Below, in pieces: positions 43,171 to 53,559 of a stretch of DNA of 64,000 nt. Source of the DNA: Heloderma charlesbogerti. Taxonomy: Eukaryota; Chordata; Lepidosauria; Squamata; Helodermatidae. Under the pieces are notes generated by a model. That model was not told the DNA's origin. It searched no databases and saw only the letters and a program-made list of their open reading frames with translations. The first letter of the stretch is position 1; each line of letters opens with the position of its first letter. Both the position numbers and the translations under genes were made by a program. The stretch spans positions 124,001-188,000 of the forward strand of contig JANEZZ010001494.1 of NCBI GenBank assembly GCA_026122225.1, in the 5' to 3' direction.

Positions 43171-46100
43171 GGAAGAAATGGAGTAGCACTCATAGTCAAC
43201 AAAAGGGTGGGAAAAGCAGTACTGGGGTACAATCTCAAAAACTATAGAATGATCTCAGTATGAATGCAAGGCAAACCATTCAACATCACAGTAATTCAGG
43301 TCTATGCCCCAACCACTGATGCCGAAGAAGCTGAGGTTGATCGGTTCTATGAAGACCTACAACACTTTCTAGAACTAACACCAAAAAAAGATGTCCTTTT
43401 CATCATAGGGGATTGGAATGCTAAAGTAGGAAGTCAAGAAATCACCGGGATGACAGGCAAGCATGGCCTTGGTGTACAAAATGCGGGACAAAGGCTAATC
43501 GAGTGTTGCAAGGAGAACACGCTGATCATAGCAAACACTCTTTTCCAACAGCACCAGAGGCGACTCTACACATGGACATCACCAGATGGTCAATATCGAA
43601 ATCAGATTGATTATGTCCTTTGCAGCCAAAGATGGAGAAGCTCCATACAGTCAGTAAAAACAAGACCTGGAGCTGACTGTGGCTCAGATCATGAGCTGCT
43701 TCTTGCAAAATTTCGGCTGAAATTGAAGAACGTAGGGAAAACCACTAAACCATTCAGGTATGACCTAAATCATATCTCTTATGAATATACAGTGGAGGTG
43801 AGGAATAGATTTCAGGGATTAGACCTGATAGACAGAGTGCCTGAGGAACTATGGACGGAGGTCTGTAACATTGTTCAGGAGGCTAAATTCATCCCAAAGA
43901 AAAAGAAATGCAAGAAAGCCAAGTGGCTGTCTGATGAGGCTTTACAAGTAGCTGAGGAAAGAAGGGAAGTGAAAAGCAAGGGAGAAAGGGGAAGATATAT
44001 CCAACTGAATGCAGAGTTCCAGAGAAGAGCAAGGAGAGACAAGAAGGCCTTATTAAATGAACAATGCAAAGAAATCGAGGAAAACAACAGAATGGGAAAG
44101 ACTAGAGATCTCTTCAAGAAAATTGGAGATCTCAAGGGAACGTTTTGTGCAAAGACAGGCATGATAAAGGACAAAGAAGGCAGGGACCTAACAGAAGCAG
44201 ATGAGATTAAGAAGAGGTGGCAAGAATACACAGAAGAACTATACAGGAAAGATCTGAATGTCCCTGATAGCCATGATAGTGTGGTCACTGGACTTGAGCC
44301 GGACGTCCTCGAGAGTGAAGTCAAGTGGGCCTTAGGAAGCATGAGTAACAACAAAGCTAGCAGAGATGACAGTCTTCCAGCTGAGCTATTTAAAATCCTC
44401 AAAGATGATGCTGTTAAAGTGCTGCACTCCATATGCCAACAAATTTGGAACACCCAACAGTGGCCACAAGACTGGAAAAGGTCAGTTTACATTCCAATTC
44501 CAAAGAAGGGCAATGCCAAAGAGTGTTCAAACTACCGTACAATTGCGCTCATTTCACATGCCAGCAAGGTGATGCTCAAAATCCTACAAGCTAGGCTTCA
44601 GCAGTATGCGAACCGAGAACTACCGGAAGTACAAGCGGGGTTTCGAAGAGGCAGAGGAACTAGAGATCAAATCGCCAACTTTTGCTGGATCATGGAGAAA
44701 GCAAGAGAATTCCAGAAAAACGTCTCTTTCTGCTTCATTGACTACGCTAAAGCCTTTGATTGTGTGGATCACAACAAACTGTGACAAATTCTGAAAGAGA
44801 TGGGAGTACCAGACCACCTTACCTGTTTCCTGAGAAATTTGTACGAGGGTCAAGAAGCAACAGTAAGAACCAGACATGGAACAACCGATTGGTTCAAAAT
44901 TGGGAAAGGAGTACGACAAGGCTGCATATTGTCGCCCTGCTTATTTAACTTATATGCAGAGTACATCATGAGAAACACCAGGTTGGATGAATCACAGGTC
45001 GGAATTAAGATTGCTAGAGAATTATCAACAACCTCAGATACGCAGATGATACCACCCTAATGGCAGAAAGTGAAGAGGATCTCAAGAGCCTCTTGTTGAG
45101 GGTGAAAGAGGAGAGTGCAAAAGCTGGTTGGAAACTCAACATTAAAAAAAAAGATCATGGCATCTGGCCCCATCACTTCCTGGCATATGGAAGGGGAAGA
45201 AATGGAAGCAGTGACAGATTTTATTTTCTTGGGCTGCAAGATCACCGCAGACGGTGACTGTAGCCATGAAATTAAAAGACGTTTGCTCCTTGGGAGGAAA
45301 GCTATGGCAAACCTAGACAGCATAGTAAAAACCAGAGACATCACCTTCCTGACAAAGGTCCGTCTAATCAAAGCTATGGTTTTCCCAGTAGTAATGTATG
45401 GCTGTGAGAGCTGGACTATAAGGAAGGCTGAGCACCGAAGAATCGATGCATTCGAACTGTGGTGCTGGAGAAGACTCTTACGAGTCCCCTGGACTGCAAG
45501 GAGGTCAAATCAGTCCATCCTAAAGGAAATCAACCCTGAGTACTCATTGGAAGGAGTCCTAGGGATGGCGGAGAATTTCTGAGAATTTCTCCACGAATCT
45601 CGGTGAGGCCGAATGCCAATGCATTCGGCCCCCCAAAATTGGCGGTGAAATTCTCTGCCACCCCCCTGGTGGGACTTACCTCCTGCGAATGTCCCTCTCG
45701 GCGGCGGGTCCTGGCGGCGGTTCGGCAGGGGCAGCGGCCGGTCTTCCAACCGGATGCCACCACCGCCATTACAAAATAAAGTAAAAAAAAAAAAAACCAT
45801 GATAGGCTACATAACGATTAACGTAGCCTATCACGGCTAGATTTCCAAAGTCAGCCGTGATAGGCTACGTTAATCATCATGTAGCCTATCACGGGTGACT
45901 TTGGGGGGGGGAAGCGCGTACGCAAATGGCGGCGGCCCATGGGTGCTGCCATTTGCGTTCCTTATTTTGGCACGTCTAGTCTACATAAAGATTTACGTAG
46001 ACTACAGCGAAAATCAGGGAACGCTATTTGCGTTGCCCTTATTTTCGCCATAGTCTACGTAAATCTTTACGTAGAGTAGACGTGCCAAAATAAGGAACGC

Positions 46101-46716
46101 AAATGGCGGCACCCATGGGCCGCCGCCATTTGCATACGTGCTTTTTTTTTCCCGAAGTCACCCGTGATAGGCTACGTGATGATTAATGTAGCCTATCACG
46201 GCTGACTTTGGAAATCTAGTCATGATAGGCTACGTTAATCGTTACATAGCCTATCACAGGGGTTTTTTGTTTGTTTTTTTCACTTTTTGTTTCACAGCCG
46301 GGAAGACGGGGCGCTTCTCCCCGGCCTGAATTTCGGCCGGGCGCAGCAGGACGCCTCCCCCCCTCGCCTGAACTTCAGGGGGAGAAACAAAGCGCCTCCC
46401 CCCCACCGCGAAGCCAAGCTGCGAAAAGGTAAGTGACTTTCCTACATCCCTAGGAAGGACAGATACTGAAGCTGAAGCTCAAATATATTGGCCACCTAAT
46501 GCGAAGAGAAAACTCTCTGGAAAAGACCCTGATGCTGGGAAAGACTGAAGGCAAAAGGAGAAGGGGACGGCAGAGGATGAGATGGCTAGATAGCATCACG
46601 GATGCAATGAATATGGACTTGAGCATGCTCCGGGAGAGAGTGAGGACAGGAAGGCCTGGCGTGCTATGGTCCATGGGGTCACGAAGAGTCGGACATGACT
46701 GAACGACTGAACAACA
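43171..46716 (+). pseudogene. BovB ORF2: AP endonuclease plus reverse transcriptase, decayed
   Basis: Endonuclease: ITVIQVYAPTTDAEEAEVD, GDWNAKVG (43408-43431), YTWTSPDGQYRNQIDYV and GADCGSDHELLLAKF, the catalytic Asp/Asn/His motifs of AP-type nucleases. A linker follows, then RT: WKRSVYIPIPKKGNAKEC, SKVMLKILQARLQQYANRE, RRGRGTRDQIANF, FIDYAKAFDCVDHNKL and RQGCILSPCLFNLY. Breaks: TGA at 43261-43263 (CGA in frame before MQGKPFN), TGA at 44782-44784 (TGG in the other copy), a 1-nt loss near 45018 and a 2-nt loss near 45150 that together restore the frame, and the LE insertion at 45557. The YADD segment lies in the shifted stretch. By family knowledge it nicks DNA and reverse-transcribes LINE RNA; this copy cannot. 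Confidence 0.92.
45557..46452 (+). mobile_element. palindrome-ladder element LE-15 inserted in BovB
   Basis: TAGGGATGGCGGAGAATT begins at 45560; the right end is TACATCCCTA at 46452. Host text reads ..ATTGGAAGGAG, three extra bases TCC, then the element, then GGAAGGACAGATAC.. The uninterrupted BovB reads ATTGGAAGGACAGATAA. The target duplication is therefore GGAAGGA(G/C), 7/8. Ladder palindromes near 45805, 45860, 45920, 45985, 46030, 46065, 46105, 46175 and 46235. Donor complement ACTTACCT near 45675; donor AGGTAAGT near 46427. Confidence 0.9.
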
Positions 46717-46970
46717 ATAACTTCTCTCCCTGCTCCTAGTAGATAACCTTGTAGACTTCAGGTGCCACTGTGTACTCTTGTTTTCTTTGCAATGTAACAA
46801 ATGTGGTGTTAAAAGAAGTAGAATGCAAAGTCTGACCCTGAATACAAGCCTGAATTGTAAACATCCTGAAATGTATTCTGTGACCCAAGACATCTGAGTG
46901 TTGATTGAGAACGTCATGAAATATAAAAGGTCAACATTCTAAACCAGTCCATGTCATATGAATAGCCAAG

Positions 46971-46972
46971 AT

Positions 46973-47007
<35 letters not shown>

Positions 47008-47009
47008 TC
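46971..47009. repeat. (TTTA)n microsatellite
   Basis: About nine units at the 3' tail end (minus strand) of the L2 LINE that follows. 46720-46970 shows nothing recognised. Confidence 0.9.
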
Positions 47010-47480
47010 ACCCATCTGGCTGGTCACCCAGCCACTCTGGGCGATGCACAAATTATATAATAAAACAGTTTAAAACAATAAAATTCTACAGTAAAAACAT
47101 TTTCTAAAATACCCTAACCCATCCCAAATGCCTGCCTGAACAACCACATTTTTAATGTGCAGTGGAAGCTCATTAAAGAGGGGGCATGGCGGAGTTCCCT
47201 AGGGAGGGAGTTCCACAGAGTGAGGGCCACCACAGAAAAGGCCCTCTCCCTAGTCCTCACCAGTCTAGCTGTCCTGGCTGATGGGACAGAGAGAAGGCCA
47301 GCTGCTGAGGCTGATCTTGTTAAGCGGCCTGTCTGGTGTTGCTGGTGGCGCTCCTTAAGATAGACTGGGCCAGACCCATATAGGGTTTTAAAGGTCAAAA
47401 CCAACACCTTGAATTTGGCCTGCTAACCAGTGCAACGTCTTCAGCACTGGAGTGATGTGATCTCGCTGGCAGCTGCCTTT
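47010..47480 (-). mobile_element. L2-type LINE 3' end
   Basis: Minus-strand ORF2 C-terminus with a 3' tail of TAAA repeats at 46971-47009. Confidence 0.7.
47114..47407 (-). pseudogene. L2-type LINE ORF2 C-terminal fragment
   Basis: The 97-residue minus-strand frame reads VLTFKTLYGSGPVYLKE, SAAGLLSVPSARTAR, RERAFSVVALTLWNSLP and SLMSFHCTLKMWLFRQAF. The LWNSLP..S..SFK..LKTWLF signature is the conserved C-terminus of L2-like LINE ORF2. It carries no catalytic residues. A dead, 5'-truncated copy. Confidence 0.75.
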
Positions 47481-47499
47481 AATCAGGAAGGAGAAGTGT

Positions 47500-48540
47500 T
47501 AATGGAGAATGAATGGTTTTATTGCAGGACGGCCAGATGAGGGTGCTCTGGTATGTGCTGAAGATTGCCAAAGTATCAGTTACAGAAGATGGAAATGGGC
47601 CAATAAAAGACAAGGGTGGCACATTATGACCACAGGAACAACCTTGAGAAATGTTGGGGAGTCGGAAGGAGATGTCAATCTGTCAGTAACAACGTCAATC
47701 CTGGAATTGGGAACATGATATATTATCAACAAAGAACATACTGAACCTCTCTTTGATCTCTTGAGCCCCAGTGAGGGAAAAGGGTATAAAACCCCTGAAT
47801 CTGCCATTGTTCAGGAGGGGCATGGTAGCATCTGGATCATTTTGTATGTGCACATACCAACAGTACCCTTGATCCACAGGACACGTATTAAGTGCTCTGG
47901 CGAAGTACTTGATAGCGTGTGGTGAGTATGTGTTGGGTAGAATTTAGGGAAAGGATTTTACTGTCCAGGGCTTAGATAAGGCACAGTTATCTTTGTTCTC
48001 TAATACTTAACTCTTTGGGTTTAGGATATAAGACAGCAGGCTTAGGGTTGGGCCTGGCTGACACTGTATCACCATTGCCTCAGTGGGCCATTTGCGGGGT
48101 GGACCCATCTGGAGCTGAGCAACAAACAGGGGCTAACTGTATACTTAGTAATTTAATGCACCACATTTGGATAACTACTTTCCTACCTAAGAGCCGTGCA
48201 ACCTCTTAAGCCTCAGAGAAGGGCACATCTTCTTGAGGATTGTTAGTTTGGGGCTCTTATCTAAGAGGCGTGCATCCTCTTGAGCTTCAGAGAGCCTGAA
48301 GCTCTTTGAGATTTCTTTTTAACTAAGTCTGTACCTGAGAGGTGTGTGACCTCTTCAGCCTCAGAGAGCATGCAACTCTCTGGGGAGGTTCTACTTTTGC
48401 TTATTTCTTTTATTTCAATAAATCTCCTTTTCTTTCATCTACATTGGTTGTGTGCGTGTTCTTCTCCCCCTCATAAGATCTCAAACCTCTCAGCCTGATC
48501 AATGGAGTGGTCCTGTGTAAATTTAAATCAATATTTCACA
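47500..48540 (+). mobile_element. possible solo LTR
   Basis: A TATAAA box at 47785-47790 within AGGGTATAAAACCCC, and an AATAAA polyadenylation signal at 48417-48422 followed by a GT-rich stretch (TTGGTTGTGTGCGTG), are laid out as in a retroviral or Gypsy LTR. An internal trimer lies at 48181-48402. No TG..CA boundaries or target duplication were located, and no gag, pol or env is nearby. Tentative. Confidence 0.35.
48181..48402. repeat. 74-bp imperfect tandem trimer
   Basis: Units start at 48181, 48255 and 48329. Each carries CTAAGAGGCGTGC-like then CCTCTT(g/a)AGC(c/t)TCAGAGA-like sequence, differing by substitutions. Confidence 0.7.
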
Positions 48541-48719
48541 GCCTAAGACAGTTCTCTGACCTTTGCCATTGACTGTACACCCACTTAAAATACTTGCATA
48601 CATACATACAATTCAACACATACTGACTTTTACATGAAAGGAACTGGAAGAGAATTGATGAACCTGCCTATCATTTAAGATCTGCATTGGAGACACTTCA
48701 GAATATCCCACAGTCAATA

Positions 48720-49095
48720 AAGTCTAGGCTGGTGTGAATGTGGAACCAAGGATGGATGTGCAATTTGTTTCATTTAATTTTTTAGCAGAATTTACCCAGT
48801 TCACACCTCCTTGTACTAAACACAGACCCAAACACAACCCATAATCATTTCTAAGCTTGTAATCTGATTTGCAGAACAAAACAAACAAAATCAAACAAAA
48901 AATGTGGTTGAAGAATGTGTACATTTGAAAGATGCACATAAATATGTTTTACTCAATGGGAGAAAATGCATACATTTTAAAAACTGCACACAATTAATGT
49001 GTACATTTGGGGAAATGCACACAAAAATATGCATGAATTTTCATGAAAAAAGAAAGAAAAAGAGAAGCTTGCAATCTGATATGGACATGTGTTAG
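48720..49095. other. AT-rich repeat-like segment (possible MITE)
   Basis: Contains ATGTGTACATTTG, ATGCACATAAATATG and GAAATGCACACAAAAATATGC motifs recurring at 53560-53870, 56463-56650 and 62450-62720. Termini not resolved. Confidence 0.35.
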
Positions 49096-50270
49096 AACAA
49101 GCTTTGAAAGAGAATTCAGAGAGCCAGTTGCAGAAGTCTCCCCCTAAAGTGTTTAGGGAGGCCTTTCTTCATTTAGTTTTGTATGACTTTTGAGTGATTT
49201 TAAGTGTATTGTCTCCACTCTCTTGTTATTAAAAGATTTGGTTTTTCTCCTGTCCTTTATTTTGCTGTTTGTGATGTTTTAAAGTTTCAACATTATTTTA
49301 CGTCTTCTAAATTACAAGTCGCAAAGTCACCTTGGGGTGGGGGAGGGCTTTCTGGGCTGAAAGGTGACTGATAAATAATGTTATAACCCTTGAACTTGAT
49401 TGACTGGCCCCTGAACTTTGGCAAAGCCTGACAACATCCAGATTAGAACCCAGTTCTTTCAGGGCCATTTTCCAAAGGTTTACAGGTGGTGTCATATCAC
49501 ACAATATGTACCTGTGCTGAGCCACTGAATCAGAAGACTGGTTTCATATGTCTAAATCCAATGTGGGGAAGCTTCCATTCATGTTGACCTGAATTTACCA
49601 CAAATGGTGGGAAAGGCTATAGCTCAGTTATTGTATGGACTGGGTTCAGCATCTCTGCAGAAGCTCTCAAGAGGGCCTCAGAATGGACTCAGGGTCCAAT
49701 GAAGAAGAGAGCAAAGCAGTGGGGGAGTTACCAAGGTTCCAGGAGATAGAGCAGGGAGACAATGAAAGAGAGGAAACTTTCCAGATGCCAGTTAATCAGT
49801 TGGTTCAAAGACAAACAGAAACTTCTCCATCTGTGAGAATGCAAGATCTTATGGGGAGGGAGGAGTTGGGAGTAACGGACTCCAGATCAAGAGGAATCAA
49901 GAGGAAGGAGTGACTTCGGGAAGTAAGGCATTCTACTCAGTTGGTCCATCCAAAGAGGTCCCTAGGGGAAGACTCTCCATGAGGGTGGGACTAGAAAAGC
50001 CACCCCATTTTTGTACTGCTGGCTGGCACCAATTTTGTTGCAACTTTCCTAGTAATAGCGCACATCCATCAAAGGGATCTTCGAGTAGTCCATGTAGTAT
50101 TGTGCAAAGGTAGTTAGCCATCGTAGCTCTAGGTTGCTGGAGGCTGAGAAAGTTTGTAACCCAAAGCACTGCTGATTTGGCTGATTCGCATAATAAAGAC
50201 TATTTAATAAGAGATCAGCTTCTTTGTCTGACTACAAACATGCCAGTTTGGGACTGGCATGTTTGGGACT
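49096..50270. other. no gene seen
   Basis: Unique-looking DNA. The frame at 49635-49913 (Glu-rich) has no recognised domain and no supporting context. Confidence 0.4.
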
Positions 50271-50274
50271 CAAC

Positions 50275-50395
50275 AGTGCTACAGCACATGCACTCATTGA
50301 GAAGGACCAGGTTTGATCCCCAGCTTTTCCTCCCCTGGTTAAATCACTGAGCTAGATGGAGCAATGGTCTGACGGTATAAGGCAGCAGCTCATGG
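50275..50395 (+). mobile_element. tRNA-derived SINE fragment
   Basis: ACAGCACATGCACTC, GGACCAGGTTTGATCCCC (box B-like), GAGCTAGATGGAGCAATGG and GACGGTATAAGGCAGC are the SINE of 14445-14725 in plus orientation. Confidence 0.6.
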
Positions 50396-50417
50396 TGCAT
50401 GACTCAACCCCAACATC

Positions 50418-51090
50418 TAGGGATGGACGAAAGTCCCTTACCTGGTCCCGCAGCTTGCTTCGCGGTGGGGGGGAGGCGCTCCGTCTCTCCCCCTGAAATT
50501 CTGGGCAGGGGGGAGGCTCCCTGTCCCTCCGGCCGCGAAACCTCTTCTCCTGCCGGGACGCAAATGGCAGCAGCCATAGCCGCCGCCATTTGCGTCCCTG
50601 CAGTCAGCCATGATAGGCTACGTAAATGTTTACGTAGCCTATGACGGCTGACTTTGGGGGGGGGAAGCGCTTACCCAAATGGTGGTGCCCATGGGCGCCG
50701 CCATTTGCGTATGTGGTTTTTTCCCCCCCCCAAAGTCAGCCGTCATAGGCTATGTAAACATTTACGTAGCCTATCATGGTGTTTTTTGAAAATCTAACCA
50801 TGGTAGGCTACGTAAATCTTTACGTAGCCTATCACGTTTGTTGTTGTGTGTGTTTTTTTTACTTGGAAATGGAGGCGGTGGCAGCCAGTCAGAAGACCAG
50901 CCACCACCGCCGCCAAACTGCCACCGAACCGCCGCCGGGAGCCGCTGCCGCCAGGGACATTCGCACAAGGTAAGTCCCATCCCGGGGGTGGAGGGGGGGT
51001 GGCGGACCATTTCTCCACCAATTTCAGGGGGCCGAATGCATTGGCATTTGGCCTCCCTGAGATTCGTGGAGAAATTCTCTGACATCCCTA
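50418..51090 (-). mobile_element. palindrome-ladder element LE-16
   Basis: 673 bp, perfect 8-bp duplications CCAACATC (50410-50417 and 51091-51098). TAGGGATGGACGAAAG end with donor complement CTTACCTG (50437-50444). Palindromes at 50557-50600, 50607-50650, 50675-50720, 50738-50778 and 50798-50838; GC shoulder; donor AAGGTAAGT (50967-50975); right end CTGACATCCCTA. Shorter relative of LE-5, lacking its T-Q units. Confidence 0.9.
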
Positions 51091-51442
51091 CCAACATCAG
51101 AGAACATTCATGGCCACAAGAACGGCATTTCTGTCTGGGGCTGGGCTTGAAGTCCAAGCCATAGAATAGCTTGGAAAGTTGGAATCAGACTCAGCTGCCA
51201 TGATGAAATATATTCAGCCACCCCAAGGTAGAAACCAAGTTTGGTTAGAAGTGGAGGAAAGGGTGAGGTAAGGGACAGAGAGTAATTTGCAAGAAAAAAA
51301 ATGCTTAGCAACCCAAATGCTTACCTGCTGATAGCTGTGACATTCCAAGAGGAAGCAGGACAGTTTTCACTAACCAATAAAGATCAAGGAATGCTAGCTA
51401 AAAATTAGCAAGGGTGCAATCAGTATAATTGCCTACCTCAAG

Positions 51443-51545
51443 CCCTTCCCAGCCTAGTACCCTCCTCAGCTGTGATACTGCCTGGGGTTAATGGGAGTTG
51501 CAGTCCATCACAGCTGGAGGATACCAGGATGGGAAAGGCTGAGAC
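51443..51545. mobile_element. hairpin MITE
   Basis: CCTTCCCAGCCTAGTACCCTCC pairs with GGAGGATACCAGGATGGGAAAGG around TGGGAGTTGCAGTCCATC. Same class as 7204-7325. 51099-51442 shows nothing else recognised. Confidence 0.55.
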
Positions 51546-51582
51546 AGACAATTCAATTGACTATGCCCTTTGTTAACAAATT

Positions 51583-51676
51583 AAAGGCACAATCCTATGC
51601 ATGTTTAGACAGAGAAAAGTCCTACAACTCCCAGCGTTCCCCAGAAGCCATGCTTGGAGTTGCTGGGAGTTGTAGG

Positions 51677-51721
<45 letters not shown>

Positions 51722-51740
51722 AATATGCATAGGATTGAGC
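51583..51740. mobile_element. inverted-repeat element with nested hairpin and (TC)n
   Basis: CACAATCCTATGCATGTTTA pairs with TAAATATGCATAGGATTG. Inside is a second inverted repeat, GTCCTACAACTCCCAGC/GCTGGGAGTTGTAGGAC, and a TC microsatellite at 51680-51721. Confidence 0.6.
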
Positions 51741-52494
51741 CCTCTGAAGCAGAAGGGGAGATAGAACTGAGTGTTTATATCAATGATGTGCTTACACCAA
51801 GTTACAATAAAGCTATGGCAAACTAATTTTAAAGAGGGCAAGGATGCTGGGTAGTTGGGATTGCCCATCAAAAGGAAATATCCCTGAAGGTCCCACCCAA
51901 ACATACAAGAAAATTGGTTCCCTACCTTTATGGGAAGGGCAGAAAAGAAAGGGTCAGAGTTTCATGAACTGAAAAGCAGAGAAAGCAACTGAAAATCACC
52001 CAGGATGGTTGAGTTTCATTTCATTTTCTACCCTACTATATCTCTAGGTGCTTCAAGCACAAATTGAGATTTATTTATCATTTTACAAACACAAAACCCA
52101 TTTCAAAAAACCATCCTAAACTATTATAGAAGATAGAAAATAGAAGCACATGGAACCCAGCCTTAATAAGAGATCACAATAGTAAACCATTTACTGTAGA
52201 TTACAGAAATAAAATCTCATTACAATCACATTATTGTGTCATAATAAAACACCCCCAAATGCCTTCCTTAAAAAGGTGCAATATAACATTTTGAGCTCTC
52301 TCATCCCATGGCAGCTTTTTACTGGTCAGTGTCCTTGTGAATAAAGAGTACTGCAGACTGTCCCAATAATGGCATCTGGAAGGCTTGAGAGGACATGGTC
52401 CCTGGTTTTCTCCTGCACCCACCAGGGACACTCAAACTACTTCTTGACCCACAGCTAAGATCAAGATATGAAGAAAGGTCATCCCTGGCTACAG
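51741..52494. other. no gene seen
   Basis: AT-rich, unique-looking sequence. Confidence 0.4.
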
Positions 52495-52720
52495 ATGGAC
52501 AATGGCTATTAGTCCTGATGGATATATGGCTCCTCCAGTAACAGAGGCAGTGCACCTATGTACACCATTCACTGGGAAATATGGGCAGGGGCATGCTGTT
52601 GCACTCATGTTCTGTTGTGGGTTCCTGGTCAACAGCTTGTTGGCTACTGTGTGAACAGAATGCTGGACTAGATGGACCCTTGGTCTGATTCAGCAGGACT
52701 CTTCTTATGTTTTTATGTTT
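52495..52720 (+). mobile_element. CR1/L2-type LINE 3' end
   Basis: GATGGACAATGGCTATTAGTCC, CTATGTACACCATTCACTGGG, GTGTGAACAGAATGCTGGAC and CCTTGGTCTGATTCAGCAGG match 10960-11180. Confidence 0.75.
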
Positions 52721-52781
52721 CTGATGCCAGTTTTGCTCAGTTTCTATTTGTTTTCCTACATTAAGTTTGATTTGTCTCAAA

Positions 52782-53547
52782 TAGGGATGTCAGAGAATTC
52801 CGCCACGGATCTCGGTGCATTCGGCCAGTGCATTCGGCCCCCCGAAATCCATGATGGAACGAAGCCCCCCCGCCCCCTGCCCCGCGAAAGTCACACGAAA
52901 CGGGACACCTACCTGCTGCCGTTCGCGCTGCTTTGCGAATGGTGGCTGCAGCCGCGGCTGCCATTCGCTTCTTCATTATAGCTGTGATAGGCTACGTAAA
53001 TACTTACGTGGCCTATCATAGCTAATGCAGGGACGCCATTTGCATCCCTGCGGAAGCCATGATAGGCTGCATAAGTATTTATGTAGCCTATCACGGCTAA
53101 AAAAAAGGGAACGCAAATGGGGGCTACAGCGGCCGCCATTTGCATTCCCTTTTTTTTTGGCCGTGATAGGCTGCATAAATATTTATGTAGCCTATTACAG
53201 CAAAAAAAAAAAAAAGGAACACAAATGGCAGCCACCGTAGCCACCGCCATTTGCATTCGCTGTTGTTGTTATTGTTTTGCCATGATAGGCTATGTAAATA
53301 TTTACGTAGCCTATCACGGCAAAATACAGGGATGCAAATGGCAGCAGCTACGGCAGCCGCCATTTGCGTCCCTGTGCAGGCTGCCCAGTGGCCAGATGTC
53401 TGGCTGCGGGCGGCCCCAGCTGGTGGCTCCACGGAATTGCCGTGGAGCGGAGCCAGATAGAGAAAATTTCAGGGGGAGGGACGGAGTGCCTCTCCCCCAC
53501 TGTGAATGTCACCCTTTGAAAAGGTAAGTGACTTTCGTACATCCCTA
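52782..53547 (+). mobile_element. palindrome-ladder element LE-17
   Basis: 766 bp, perfect 8-bp duplications GTCTCAAA (52774-52781 and 53548-53555). TAGGGATGTCAGAGAATTCC to GTACATCCCTA. Palindromes near 52945, 53005 (TAGGCTACGTAAATACTTACGTGGCC), 53040, 53075, 53125, 53180, 53235, 53300 and 53350. Donor complement CCTACCTGC near 52909; donor AAGGTAAGT near 53521. Confidence 0.9.
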
Positions 53548-53559
53548 GTCTCAAACACT

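Larger units (their letters stand above)
43168..46719 (+). mobile_element. BovB (RTE) LINE, longest copy, interrupted by LE-15
   Basis: Covers most of ORF2 and the 3' tail: 43168-45556, then LE-15, then 46453-46719 ending ACATGACTGAACGACTGAACAACAA-type sequence. 5'-truncated within the endonuclease. Removing the LE and one duplication gives a continuous match to 22756-24118. Confidence 0.93.

Noticed and set aside
49635..49913. Glu-rich 92-residue frame as a possible gene
   Set aside because: No domain or gene context; nothing supports expression.
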